This document shows, one piece after another, positions 1 to 8,100 of a stretch of 64,000 nt of DNA. Under the pieces are notes generated by a model, which saw only the letters and a list, made by a program, of their open reading frames with translations, was not told where the DNA came from and did no database searches. Position 1 is the first letter of the stretch; every line of letters begins with the position of its first letter. The stretch comes from Pseudomonas aegrilactucae. GTDB taxonomy: Bacteria > Pseudomonadota > Gammaproteobacteria > Pseudomonadales > Pseudomonadaceae. Location: positions 124,001-188,000 of the forward strand of contig NZ_JAHTBI010000001.1 of assembly GCF_019168305.1 (NCBI RefSeq). The letters are read 5' to 3'. The translations under genes and the position numbers were made by a program.

Positions 1-2
1 GG

Positions 3-104
3 CTGCTGCCGGAGCACCCGGTGCGGGCGTACTTCTTCAGTTGCCTGGCAGGCGGCCTGAGCCTGGCGGCGGTGCTGGCCTCGCACGGGCTGAGGCGTAA
101 ATGA
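3..104 (+). CDS. C-terminal fragment of a multi-TM membrane protein (gene enters from the left edge)
   Basis: Only the last 33 codons are inside the window. The reading frame was chosen because its product (LPEHPVRAYFFSCLAGG followed by a hydrophobic stretch) closely resembles residues 192-220 of the complete 234-residue membrane protein at 2501-3205 (MPDHPLRALFYTALSGG). It is therefore a second copy of that gene. Its TGA overlaps the ATG of the next gene (ATGA), as at other junctions in this operon. The function is unknown; a last transmembrane helix is visible. The alternative frame ending in TAA at 98-100 gives a low-complexity Gly/Ala/Pro peptide and was not preferred. Confidence 0.75.
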   Translation: MLPEHPVRAYFFSCLAGGLSLAAVLASHGLRRK

Positions 105-652
105 GCAGGCCGACGGTAAAGCAGCAACTGTGGCGCTGGCTGGTCGTGCTTGGCGTTGCGGCGTGGATCGGTCTGCAGATTCACGCGTTGCTCCAGGCCC
201 CTGGTGGTACGTCGTTCGTCAGCGAGTCGGGTCGCTACCGCTTCCAGAACGTGCCAGCACGCAGTTGGCTGATACCGTTCGGCGGCATGGGCTACCTGCG
301 CGTGACCGATCGCGAGCGCCCTGGCGAGGTATGGCGCACGCCGCTGTATGACCTGCAGTCACTGGATATGCGCGACTTCGAAGACGAAGGCAAAGTGGGG
401 ATCTACTGGATCACCTTCTACAAGGCTGACCGCCATTTCGACATCGCCATGCCTCAATGGGAACCGCACTGGCTGAACAGCTTCATCGCCAATACCGATT
501 ACGAGGTCGCCGAAGACCAGGCCCGCTGCCGCAAGCCCGAGCATCTGGTGCGCTATATCTGGGACTTGTGGCTGTGGCTGGTGTGGGTCAGCGACTACCC
601 CTGCACGCAAACCGAGTACTACATCAATCCGCCGCCGGTGTACCGCCCATGA
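101..652 (+). CDS. Hypothetical single-TM protein of the Sel1/membrane operon
   Basis: This 183-residue protein has one N-terminal hydrophobic segment (about residues 13-31, VVLGVAAWIGLQIHALL) after a short basic stretch, so it is probably inner-membrane anchored with its body in the periplasm. The rest is rich in aromatic residues (WLWLVWVSDYPCTQTEYY near the C-terminus) and matches no family I recognise. It overlaps the previous gene and the next gene by 4 bp each (ATGA), which implies translational coupling. Its place in a set of exported and membrane proteins suggests an envelope role, possibly protective; this is inference. Confidence 0.75.
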   Translation: MSRPTVKQQLWRWLVVLGVAAWIGLQIHALLQAPGGTSFVSESGRYRFQNVPARSWLIPFGGMGYLRVTDRERPGEVWRTPLYDLQSLDMRDFEDEGKVGIYWITFYKADRHFDIAMPQWEPHWLNSFIANTDYEVAEDQARCRKPEHLVRYIWDLWLWLVWVSDYPCTQTEYYINPPPVYRP

Positions 653-1611
653 AATGGAATGTTCTGATGCTGATGGCCGGTTTGCTGGCGAGCGCGTGCG
701 CGAAGGCCGCACCCGCTTGCCCTGAGGGTGACTTTCCCGCGTTTGTCGAGGCGTTTGCCGAGGACACAGCGGTTCAAACGGCATTTACTGCGCACACCCT
801 GGTGCAACAGCGCGTGTATCGCGGCCCCAATGAGCCGCAACTGGCCGTGCGCAAACTGGAGCCGGCCCTGCATCCGGACCTCTCATGGCTGTCGGCCACC
901 CAATTGGCCGCCAACCAGCTGGTAGTCGACATCCAGCTACCAGACCGCGTGTATGTGCGCGATCAGCTTGGGCTGACCCTCAAGGCGTTCATCTTCACCC
1001 GGGCCGATTGCTGGACCCTGACGCGTGTAGAAGACTGGTCGCCCGCTGCCGCGCTGCGCCTCGGCATCGCAGGGCCGGGCGCACAAGCCCAGCTGCGCGG
1101 GGACGCCTATGAGGCGATGGCCAACGGCGTGGATCCTGTCGATCCGCAGTTGCACGTCGCCGCGCTCAACAGCTACCTCGACGCAGCACAGCAGGGCTCG
1201 AGCACGGGAGCTTACAGGGCTGCGGCGCTCAGCCTCTCTGGCATGGCGCCGCGGCTGAGCAATGCGCGCATCGAGCAGCTGCTGGACGGCGCCGTGGATA
1301 CGTATCCCCCGGCAGGCTCGTTTCTTGCCACCTTCTATTGCGATGAGGGCGAGCCCCAACCCGAAGGTACCTGCCTGCACCCGCAAAAGGCGTTGCAAGC
1401 GCTGCGTCGGTGGGCGGCATCGGGCGGCGAGGCGGCGTTCAAGGAACTGGGTCTGGCCTATGAGCGAGGTGCCATCACGCCCGCTCAGCCTGCTCGGGCA
1501 CTGGCGTGTTATCAACAGGCAATCAGGCAGGGCGAGGACGCGGTGCAGGTCGACGCTCAGCGCCTGACCGACCGGGGTGTCGTCGTCGATGAGCGCCAGC
1601 CATGCCTGTGA
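649..1611 (+). CDS. Exported Sel1-like repeat protein, copy 1
   Basis: The product is 320 residues. The ATG at 649 is preferred to an upstream in-frame ATG because it gives a clean signal peptide (MKWNVLMLMAGLLASACAKA) and an ATGA overlap with the upstream stop. Cleavage near residue 20 or a weak lipobox at Cys17 are both possible. The C-terminal half holds two degenerate Sel1-like repeats (about 224-260 and 261-296; core AAFKELGLAYERG then ARALACYQQAIRQG). Such helical repeats bind proteins. It is a tandem paralogue of the next gene, with the same N-terminal plan (CPEGDFPAF versus CPSQDFTTF) and the same C-terminal QPCL. Exported Sel1 proteins are known as immunity proteins of some type VI phospholipase effectors; whether this is one is inference. 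Confidence 0.8.
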   Translation: MKWNVLMLMAGLLASACAKAAPACPEGDFPAFVEAFAEDTAVQTAFTAHTLVQQRVYRGPNEPQLAVRKLEPALHPDLSWLSATQLAANQLVVDIQLPDRVYVRDQLGLTLKAFIFTRADCWTLTRVEDWSPAAALRLGIAGPGAQAQLRGDAYEAMANGVDPVDPQLHVAALNSYLDAAQQGSSTGAYRAAALSLSGMAPRLSNARIEQLLDGAVDTYPPAGSFLATFYCDEGEPQPEGTCLHPQKALQALRRWAASGGEAAFKELGLAYERGAITPAQPARALACYQQAIRQGEDAVQVDAQRLTDRGVVVDERQPCL

Positions 1612-2510
1612 TCCTGCTGGCGCTGCTGCTGATGAGCGTGGGCGTTCAGGCTGCGCCCAGCTGTCCGAGTCAGGATTTCACCACGTTTTTCAATGCGTTT
1701 GCAGAAAGCACCGAGCTGCAGCACGCCTTTGCCGCGCCCACGCTGAGCGAGCAGGGCATGCCGTCGGACCTGACGCAGTTGTCCATGGCGCGGGTGGTGG
1801 CGAACGGGCGGGTACGTGAAATCGTGCTGCCTGACAGGGTGTACCTGCGCGACCAGCGCGGCGAAGTGCTGCAGGCGTTCATCTTCGAGCAGGCAGGGTG
1901 CTGGACCCTCGAGCGGTTCGAGGACTGGGCGCCGATGATTGCACTCACGTCTGTCGATACTGCTCAGCGGGGCCAGCGTGCGCTGCTGCGCGGCAAGGAA
2001 TACGAGCGGATGGGCATGGACGCGGACGCTCCGCTGGACGATCAACTACTCCTGGCCGCGCTCAACAGCTACCTCGATGCTGCCGCCCAGGGCTCTGCCG
2101 AGGGCGCCTACGGCGCTGCGGCCATCAGCCTGTCGGGTATGGCGCCACGCCTGACCAACGAGCGCCTCGAACAGCTGCTGCTCACCTCGGCGGCCACCGT
2201 GCCCGAGGCCGCGCTGCTGCTGGCCAATTTCTATTGTGACGAGGGCGCGCCGCGCCCCCCTGACAATATCTGCCGCCACCCGCAGAAGGCCTTGAGGGCT
2301 TTGCGTCAATCAGCGGCCCTTGGATTGGGTAATGCCTTCAACGAACTGGGTAGCGTGTATGCGCGCGGCGAGATTGCCCCGGTACAACGTTCGCGGGCGC
2401 TGGCGTGCTACACCGAGGCGGCAGCGCATGGCGCAGATTGGGCTGACTTCAATGCCCGGCAAATGATCAGACAGGGCGCACGCGCCGACGAGGCCCAACC
2501 ATGCCTGTAG
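1602..2510 (+). CDS. Exported Sel1-like repeat protein, copy 2
   Basis: The product is 302 residues and has a signal peptide (MPVILLALLLMSVGVQA, then APSCPSQDF). It aligns end to end with the preceding gene product: shared blocks include ALNSYLDAA, LSGMAPRL, LLDGAVDT/LLTSAATV, FYCDEG and HPQKALRALR, and both end in QPCL. Two Sel1-like repeats occupy roughly residues 205-280 (NAFNELGSVYARG, ARGEIAPVQRSRALACYTEAAAHG). It starts inside the last 10 bp of copy 1, and its own last 10 bp contain the start of the next gene in the same arrangement. The tandem pair looks like local gene duplication followed by divergence. A protein-binding periplasmic role is likely; the partner is unknown. Confidence 0.8.
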   Translation: MPVILLALLLMSVGVQAAPSCPSQDFTTFFNAFAESTELQHAFAAPTLSEQGMPSDLTQLSMARVVANGRVREIVLPDRVYLRDQRGEVLQAFIFEQAGCWTLERFEDWAPMIALTSVDTAQRGQRALLRGKEYERMGMDADAPLDDQLLLAALNSYLDAAAQGSAEGAYGAAAISLSGMAPRLTNERLEQLLLTSAATVPEAALLLANFYCDEGAPRPPDNICRHPQKALRALRQSAALGLGNAFNELGSVYARGEIAPVQRSRALACYTEAAAHGADWADFNARQMIRQGARADEAQPCL

Positions 2511-3205
2511 CACAAAACTGGCGCGAGTGTCTGGACGACCCCGCGCTGACACCGCCAGCCCCCTGGCAGAGCTTTCCCGAGCTTGATCCGAGCGGTCTGG
2601 GCAGCCTGCAGGGCGACTTCGAACAGTACTGGCGCTTTTGCTGGTGGCCGTTCTGGAGCCGGCTTCCCAAGCCCCGTCAGCAGGTGTACCTGCTGCGCAA
2701 TGCGGCACCTGCCGCGTGGGTCGAGTACCTGGCCTACATCGAGACCCACGGACAGCCAGCCCCCGAACTCACGGCGCTGCCCGAGCACTGGCGTGCCGAC
2801 AGCCCGGTCACCAGCCGTCAGTTGCGGCGCTGGGTGCTGCCGGTGGTGGTGCACCTGTTTGCCGTGGCCGCCTATGTGGCGCTCAACGGCACGCTGGTCG
2901 GCTGGTACAAGCAGTACGCCGGTGGGTTGACCTCGCGCGGGGTGTCGATCGGTCTGGCCATGTACCTGGTGTTCTGGTTCTTTGCCGGCATGAACCTGCT
3001 GATCGCCTTGTTGCCACGCGTGTGGGGCAAGGTGCAGGCCACCGTGTTCATGGTGGCGATCATCGGCTTCTACCTGATGCCGGATCATCCACTGCGGGCA
3101 CTGTTCTACACCGCGCTCTCAGGCGGCGTGAGCCTGCTGGCCATCGGTGTCGATGCGCAGTTGCAACGCTACTTCCTCAACCTCACGCTCAAGGGTTCGA
3201 AATGA
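2501..3205 (+). CDS. Four-TM membrane protein, complete copy of the truncated left-edge gene
   Basis: This 234-residue protein has a soluble N-terminal region of about 110 residues rich in Trp and Pro, then four predicted membrane segments (about 111-130, 147-172, 177-193 and 199-218). The last one matches the fragment at 3-104. No family was recognised. It begins MPV inside the end of the upstream Sel1-like gene and overlaps the downstream ATG by 4 bp. Co-encoding with exported helical-repeat proteins suggests a membrane partner in one envelope complex; a protective (immunity) role is possible but unproven. Confidence 0.75.
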   Translation: MPVAQNWRECLDDPALTPPAPWQSFPELDPSGLGSLQGDFEQYWRFCWWPFWSRLPKPRQQVYLLRNAAPAAWVEYLAYIETHGQPAPELTALPEHWRADSPVTSRQLRRWVLPVVVHLFAVAAYVALNGTLVGWYKQYAGGLTSRGVSIGLAMYLVFWFFAGMNLLIALLPRVWGKVQATVFMVAIIGFYLMPDHPLRALFYTALSGGVSLLAIGVDAQLQRYFLNLTLKGSK

Positions 3206-4065
3206 AGCATATCCGCCACGCCATCGCCTTCGCCTTGTCACTCTCGCTGGGTGGTATGGCGATGGCTGCGCCGCCCACCGAAAAAACCCTCGAAGGGGCG
3301 GGCGGGACCAGGTTGCTGTTCTCGGACTGGAGCGTGGAAGAGAACGGCTTCCACAAGGTGCAATGGCAACGCGCCGATGGCCAGGGGTTCACCTTGTATT
3401 CGCACGAGTTCGCGCGTGATGCGCTCGATGGCAACCCATCAGCGGTATCGCCCGATGGCCGCCTGGTGATGCTCCACCGTCTGCGCCAGTCCGGGCGGCA
3501 GTTCACGCCGCCCACCCTGCGCTGCGACATGGTGTCGATGGAGACTGGCTGCGTACTGGCGACGCGGCTGGGCGAATACTGCATCGGCCGTTGGGACAAC
3601 GGCACCTGGCAGGTCGACTACAAGGGCCCCTGGCCGACCGTGCTGCAAACCCTGAAGCCTGCGAAGGTGGCGGGCCTGCTGCAGGACAGCGAGAACCGCG
3701 AGATACCCAGGCGTCACGCCATATTGGCCGAAGAGGTGTACATGGGCCTGGATTCCTATATGGCCTGCCACGCGCCGAAGGACAACGTGCCCGGCTACAA
3801 CGACATGGGCTACCTGATCGGCGACGACTGGTATCCGGCCCTGGTGCTGCGCATCTACCGCGCCATCGAACCCTTCGCCGACGGACGCCGGGTGCTGCAA
3901 CTGAACATTGCCGACATCCTCTGGGCCTTCGGCAACTCCCGCGAAGCGGGCCAGTACTACGCGCGTTACCAACAGCAGATGCGTGAGTCTGGCGCGGCGC
4001 AGAAGATCCCGGCGCGGGTGCAGTTGCGCCTGGATGCACTACCCGCTGCCGCCGAGGAAAAATAG
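3202..4065 (+). CDS. Exported hypothetical protein, last gene of the operon
   Basis: The ATG at 3202 overlaps the upstream stop and gives a signal peptide (MKHIRHAIAFALSLSLGGMAMA, cut before APP), so it was preferred to the longer open frame. The mature protein is about 265 residues, with four cysteines that could form disulfides (LRCDMVSMETGC, YCIG, YMACHAP) and a C-terminal part that may be helical (LNIADILWAFGNSREAGQYY). No family was recognised. It closes the operon, since the next gene follows after a 72-bp gap with its own ribosome site. A periplasmic location is likely. Confidence 0.75.
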   Translation: MKHIRHAIAFALSLSLGGMAMAAPPTEKTLEGAGGTRLLFSDWSVEENGFHKVQWQRADGQGFTLYSHEFARDALDGNPSAVSPDGRLVMLHRLRQSGRQFTPPTLRCDMVSMETGCVLATRLGEYCIGRWDNGTWQVDYKGPWPTVLQTLKPAKVAGLLQDSENREIPRRHAILAEEVYMGLDSYMACHAPKDNVPGYNDMGYLIGDDWYPALVLRIYRAIEPFADGRRVLQLNIADILWAFGNSREAGQYYARYQQQMRESGAAQKIPARVQLRLDALPAAAEEK

Positions 4066-4137
4066 AGACGCCTGTAGCCTTTGGTCGCGAAAAAGCTAAA
4101 CTGCGCAACTCAGTCACTTTTTCGCCTAGGGGCACCT

Positions 4138-4515
4138 ATGAAGTTTCGCTTTCTGCTCTGGGCCATGGGCTTGCTGATGGCCAGGGCCAGCCGCAACACC
4201 CCGGCCTTCCAGCAACAGTTGCAGGACAAGGAGCTGGTGTTCCAGCTGCAGACCCTGGACGGCAAGGTCGCCCGCCACTTCATCGTGAAGCACCAGCGCA
4301 TCACCAGCCAGGGCGGTACCCACGCCGAGCCTGCCTTCGCGATTGCCTTCAAGGACGCAGCCTACGGCTTCGCCACGCTGCAGGCGAAGAACAAGCAGCT
4401 GGCGTTCATGCAGGGCATTCAGGACAAGTCGATCCAGATCAAGGGCAACCCGGCCCTGGTGATCTGGTTCCAGGGCCTGATGAAGTACCTCAAGCCCAGG
4501 AAAAAGAAGGCCTGA
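4138..4515 (+). CDS. SCP2-like small protein
   Basis: This 125-residue protein has an N-terminal hydrophobic stretch (MKFRFLLWAMGLLMARAS) followed by a single small domain. The pattern VFQLQTLDGKVARHFIVK, then a middle segment and IKGNPALVIWFQGLMKYL, resembles sterol-carrier-protein-2-like lipid-binding folds, and the C-terminus is basic (KPRKKKA). The ATG at 4138 follows a purine-rich aggggc stretch. It converges on the HDOD gene, whose probable terminator overlaps the last codons here. Lipid or acyl-chain binding is a fold-level guess; no substrate can be stated. Confidence 0.6.
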   Translation: MKFRFLLWAMGLLMARASRNTPAFQQQLQDKELVFQLQTLDGKVARHFIVKHQRITSQGGTHAEPAFAIAFKDAAYGFATLQAKNKQLAFMQGIQDKSIQIKGNPALVIWFQGLMKYLKPRKKKA

Positions 4516-4531
4516 GCCCAACGCCCAGGCC
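4501..4531 (-). terminator. Probable terminator of the YbaK-HDOD gene
   Basis: Read on the minus strand just after the HDOD stop (4538), a 9-bp stem with one mismatch (4509-4517 with 4523-4531) is followed by a T-rich tract (complement of aaaaagaa). It lies over the stop codon and last codons of the convergent SCP2-like gene. Confidence 0.5.
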
Positions 4532-4537
4532 TGTGGA

Positions 4538-5938
4538 TCAATGCGGTGTGAACTGCGACGCCAGTTCACGCAGCAGCGATTCGGCTTCGAGTACCTTGTT
4601 CACTACGTCTTCGGCCTTTTCGCGGCTGATGTTCAGGCGCTCCAGCAACTCGTCGGGGATGCATTCGTCCGGCCCCGAGCCGATGCCGCGTGCGCGCAGC
4701 AGGCGCACCGCCAGGCACACCAGGTTGGGGAAGGCGCAATGATCGCCCGCGTAGTGCGGGTCGTGCTGGAAGCGCAGGGCCGTGGCCAGTTCTTCGGGCA
4801 TGTCCCAGAAGCGCATCAGCCAGGCGCCGATCTGCTCGCGGCTGATGCCCAGCAGGTGCTGCTCGACGTAGCTGTGGCACAGGTGCGGGTTGACCTCCAG
4901 GTGGCGGCAGATCAGCGAGAAGTGTGGCGGGAACACGTGGGCCAGCAACAGGTAGCCGAAGTTGTGCAGCAGCCCGGCCAGGTAGGTCAGGCCCGATTCC
5001 GGGCGCTCGGCCCGTGGCATGGCGCGGGTCAGGCCTTCGATCACCGCGGCGGTGTAGATCGACTGCTGCCAGTACGGCGTGGTCTGCTGCGGGTGGTCCT
5101 TGGGCAGGCTCAGGGTCTTGCCCAGCGCCAGGCCCAGGGCCAGGTTGATCACCAGGTCAAAGCCCAGCACGCGCACGATGGCGTCCTCTACCGAGCGGAT
5201 CTTGCCCGGCGAGGCGTAGTACGGCGAGGCGGCCCAACTGACTACCTGGGCGGCCAGCGCAGGGTCGGTCTCGACCACGCCGGTGATGTCGTGGATGGTG
5301 GCGTTGGGGTCGACCCGCAGCTTGATGATCCTCTGCGCAGTCTCGGCCAGGGGCGGGATCTCGATGGTCGATTCCAGGCGCTGCTGGATACGCCGCGCCG
5401 TGAACGCCTGCACTGCCTGGGTGATTTCGGCGCGGTCGTCGGCAGGACGGTCGAGGTTGGGCTGGATGCTGCTCAGCAACACACCGAAGTGGCCGGCGCT
5501 GGCCTTGGTCAGCATCTGCTTGAAGTCGTTGCGCTGGATTTCCAGCAACAGGCCGGGGTGCCCGGAATGGATCAGCAGGGCCGGCGGCGTGAGCAGGCGC
5601 TCTTCGTACAGGCAGGGTGAACTGGTGAGCGCCGGGATCGCCGGCAGGATCGTCAGGCCATGTTTCTTGAGCATCTGCTCAAGGCGCTCGAGCGGCACGG
5701 CCGTGAGCTTGCGCCCGGTCATTTCGGTCAGGTGGCTCAGGTCCAGCAGCTGGCTCTGCGGGAACAACACCATCAATGCGCCGACCTCATCGTCGAGCAG
5801 CACGGCCTGAACCCTGGCGTCGGACGGCAGCTGCGGGTGATCAAGCACCTCGCGGTAGGCAATGCCCACCTTGTCGAGCAACTGCCGGATAACAGACGGT
5901 GTGCGGGGGGTTGCGGTGTCCAGGGCAACTTCAGTCAT
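4538..5938 (-). CDS. YbaK-like / HDOD two-domain protein
   Basis: The protein has 466 residues starting at MTEVALD; ten upstream in-frame codons are not favoured. Residues 10-160 resemble the YbaK/ProX aminoacyl-tRNA deacylase fold (DHPQLPSDARVQAVLLDD, MTGRKLTAVP, PALLIHSGHPG). Residues about 190-390 form an HDOD domain (IPPLAETAQRIIKLRVDP, then DPALAAQVVSWAASPYYA and VEDAIVRVLGFDLVINLAL), a catalytically degenerate HD relative common in signalling proteins. Whether the N-terminal domain edits tRNA or only senses a ligand cannot be told. It is a single gene converging on the SCP2-like gene. Confidence 0.85.
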   Translation of the reverse strand: MTEVALDTATPRTPSVIRQLLDKVGIAYREVLDHPQLPSDARVQAVLLDDEVGALMVLFPQSQLLDLSHLTEMTGRKLTAVPLERLEQMLKKHGLTILPAIPALTSSPCLYEERLLTPPALLIHSGHPGLLLEIQRNDFKQMLTKASAGHFGVLLSSIQPNLDRPADDRAEITQAVQAFTARRIQQRLESTIEIPPLAETAQRIIKLRVDPNATIHDITGVVETDPALAAQVVSWAASPYYASPGKIRSVEDAIVRVLGFDLVINLALGLALGKTLSLPKDHPQQTTPYWQQSIYTAAVIEGLTRAMPRAERPESGLTYLAGLLHNFGYLLLAHVFPPHFSLICRHLEVNPHLCHSYVEQHLLGISREQIGAWLMRFWDMPEELATALRFQHDPHYAGDHCAFPNLVCLAVRLLRARGIGSGPDECIPDELLERLNISREKAEDVVNKVLEAESLLRELASQFTPH

Positions 5939-6015
5939 GGTCTGTATCCAGTATTTTTTCAGCGGCAAGTATAGCCGGCTTGAGGGCGCCAGCCCGTGTC
6001 GACATGGGAGCTACG

Positions 6016-8091
6016 TCACACCTGGCCATATTGTTGCCCATGGCGCAGCCAGCGGTCGAGCAGCGGGCCGACGTGGTCCGGCCAGCGTGCGAGCAGGGCC
6101 TGGGCGGCGTCGCGCACGGCCGGCAGCAGGTCGGCGTCGCGCATCAGGTCGGCCACCTTGAACTGCAGCAGGCCGGTCTGGCGGGTACCGAGCATTTCGC
6201 CCGGGCCACGCAGTTGCAGGTCTTTCTCGGCGATCACGAAGCCGTCGTTGGTTTCACGCATGATGCCCAGGCGTTCGCGGCCGATCTGCGACAGCGGTGG
6301 ATGGTAAAGCAGTACACAGTGGCTGGCGGCGCTGCCTCGGCCGACCCGGCCGCGCAGTTGGTGCAACTGGGCCAGGCCCAGGCGCTCGGGGTTCTCGATG
6401 ATCATCAGGCTTGCATTGGGCACGTCGACGCCCACCTCGATCACGGTGGTGGCTACCAGCAACTGCAGGTTGCCTTGCTTGAACTCGGCCATCACCGCCG
6501 CCTTCTCGGCAGGCTTCATGCGCCCGTGGATCAGGCCCACGCGCAACTCGCCCAGGGCGCTGGTGAGTTCCTCGAAGGTCGTCTCGGCGGCCTGGCAGGT
6601 GAGTTCTTCGGATTCTTCGATCAGGGTGCACACCCAGTATGCCTGGCGCCCCTCGGCGCAGGCGGCACGCACCCGCTCGACCACTTCGATGCGTCGGCTG
6701 TCGGCCACCAGTACGGTGTTGACGGGCGTACGCCCCGGCGGCAGTTCGTCGAGCACCGAGGTGTCGAGGTCGGCGTAGGCGCTCATCGCCAGGGTGCGCG
6801 GGATCGGCGTGGCGGTCATGATCAGCTGGTGCGGGCACAGTTGGCCGCCCACGCCTTTCTGGCGCAGGGCCAGGCGCTGCTGCACGCCGAAGCGGTGCTG
6901 TTCGTCGATGATCGCCAGGGCCAGGTTGTGGAATTTCACTTCCTCCTGAAACAGCGCATGGGTGCCCACCACCATCGGTGCGCCGCCGGCGATCTGTTCC
7001 AGGGCGGCGACGCGTGCCTTGCCCTTGAGCTTGCCGGCCAGCCACGCGACTTCGATGCCCAGGGGTTCGAGCCAGCGCTTGAAGGTGACGAAATGCTGTT
7101 CGGCGAGGATCTCGGTGGGCGCCATCAGCGCGACCTGGTAACCGGCCTCCAGGGCCTGCAAGGCCGCCAGTGCGGCCACCACGGTCTTGCCGGCACCCAC
7201 GTCGCCCTGCACCAGGCGCAGCATCGGCTCGGGCTGGCTGAGGTCGTAGGCGATCTCGTTGCCGACGCGCTGTTGTGCGCCGGTGGGGGCAAAGCCCAGG
7301 TTGGCCAGGTACTGCGTGGCCAGCCGGCTGGCCCTGGGCAGTGCCGGCGCGCGCTGGGCACGCAGGCTTTCGCGCAGGCGCTGCTGCGACAGCTGGTGGG
7401 TCAGCAGTTCTTCGAAGGCCAGGCGGTGCTGGGCCCAGTGGTGACCGACCGCCAGCTCTTCGACGTCGGCATCGGCCGGCGGGTGGTGCAGGTAGCGGAT
7501 CGCATCGGCCAGCGGGGCCAGTTGGTAATCGCGTGCCAGCTCCAGCGGCAGCCAGTCGGGCAGGCTGCGCGGGCCGAGCATGCCCAGGCTCTGCTGGCTC
7601 AGTTGGCGCAGCCGTTGCTGGGTAAGGCCTTCGGTGGTCGGGTAGATCGGCGTCAGGGTGGTGTCCACCGGCGGCGGCTCGTCGCCGGTCAGGGCGCGGT
7701 ACTCGGGGTGGTAGATTTCCAGGCCCGAGGCCCCTGGGCGCGCTTCGCCGTAGCAGCGCAGGTGGGTGCCGCGCTTGAGCGCTTCCTTCTGCGCATTGCT
7801 GAAGTGATAGAAGCGCAGGCTCAGCGAGCCCGTGCCGTCGCCCAGGCGCACCAGCAGGCTGCGGCGCTTGCCCATGGTCACGTCGGTGCCGCTGACCACG
7901 CCCTCGATCACCGCGTCCTGGCCGGGACGCAATTCGCCAATCGGCACCACGCGGGTACGGTCCTGATAGCGCAGCGGCAGGTGGAACAGCACATCCTGAA
8001 TGTTTTCCAGGCCCACCTTGGCAAGCTTCTCGGCCAGGGCGTCGCCGACGCCCTTCAGTGCCGTGACCGACACACTCGACAACTCGGTCAT
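6016..8091 (-). CDS. recG: ATP-dependent DNA helicase RecG
   Basis: The product has 691 residues, normal for RecG, the superfamily 2 helicase that remodels stalled forks and Holliday junctions. The N-terminal wedge/OB region (residues 1-180) includes FHLPLRYQDRT and PIGELRPGQDAVIEG. Walker A is GDVGAGKT, motif II is DEQHR, and later motifs include TATPIPRTL, GRMKPAEK, TTVIEVGVDVPNA and QLRGRVGRG. It lies 9 bp downstream of oxyR on the same strand, a linkage known in pseudomonads that suggests co-transcription and peroxide-linked expression. Confidence 0.98.
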   Translation of the reverse strand: MTELSSVSVTALKGVGDALAEKLAKVGLENIQDVLFHLPLRYQDRTRVVPIGELRPGQDAVIEGVVSGTDVTMGKRRSLLVRLGDGTGSLSLRFYHFSNAQKEALKRGTHLRCYGEARPGASGLEIYHPEYRALTGDEPPPVDTTLTPIYPTTEGLTQQRLRQLSQQSLGMLGPRSLPDWLPLELARDYQLAPLADAIRYLHHPPADADVEELAVGHHWAQHRLAFEELLTHQLSQQRLRESLRAQRAPALPRASRLATQYLANLGFAPTGAQQRVGNEIAYDLSQPEPMLRLVQGDVGAGKTVVAALAALQALEAGYQVALMAPTEILAEQHFVTFKRWLEPLGIEVAWLAGKLKGKARVAALEQIAGGAPMVVGTHALFQEEVKFHNLALAIIDEQHRFGVQQRLALRQKGVGGQLCPHQLIMTATPIPRTLAMSAYADLDTSVLDELPPGRTPVNTVLVADSRRIEVVERVRAACAEGRQAYWVCTLIEESEELTCQAAETTFEELTSALGELRVGLIHGRMKPAEKAAVMAEFKQGNLQLLVATTVIEVGVDVPNASLMIIENPERLGLAQLHQLRGRVGRGSAASHCVLLYHPPLSQIGRERLGIMRETNDGFVIAEKDLQLRGPGEMLGTRQTGLLQFKVADLMRDADLLPAVRDAAQALLARWPDHVGPLLDRWLRHGQQYGQV

Positions 8092-8100
8092 GCCAGGGCC

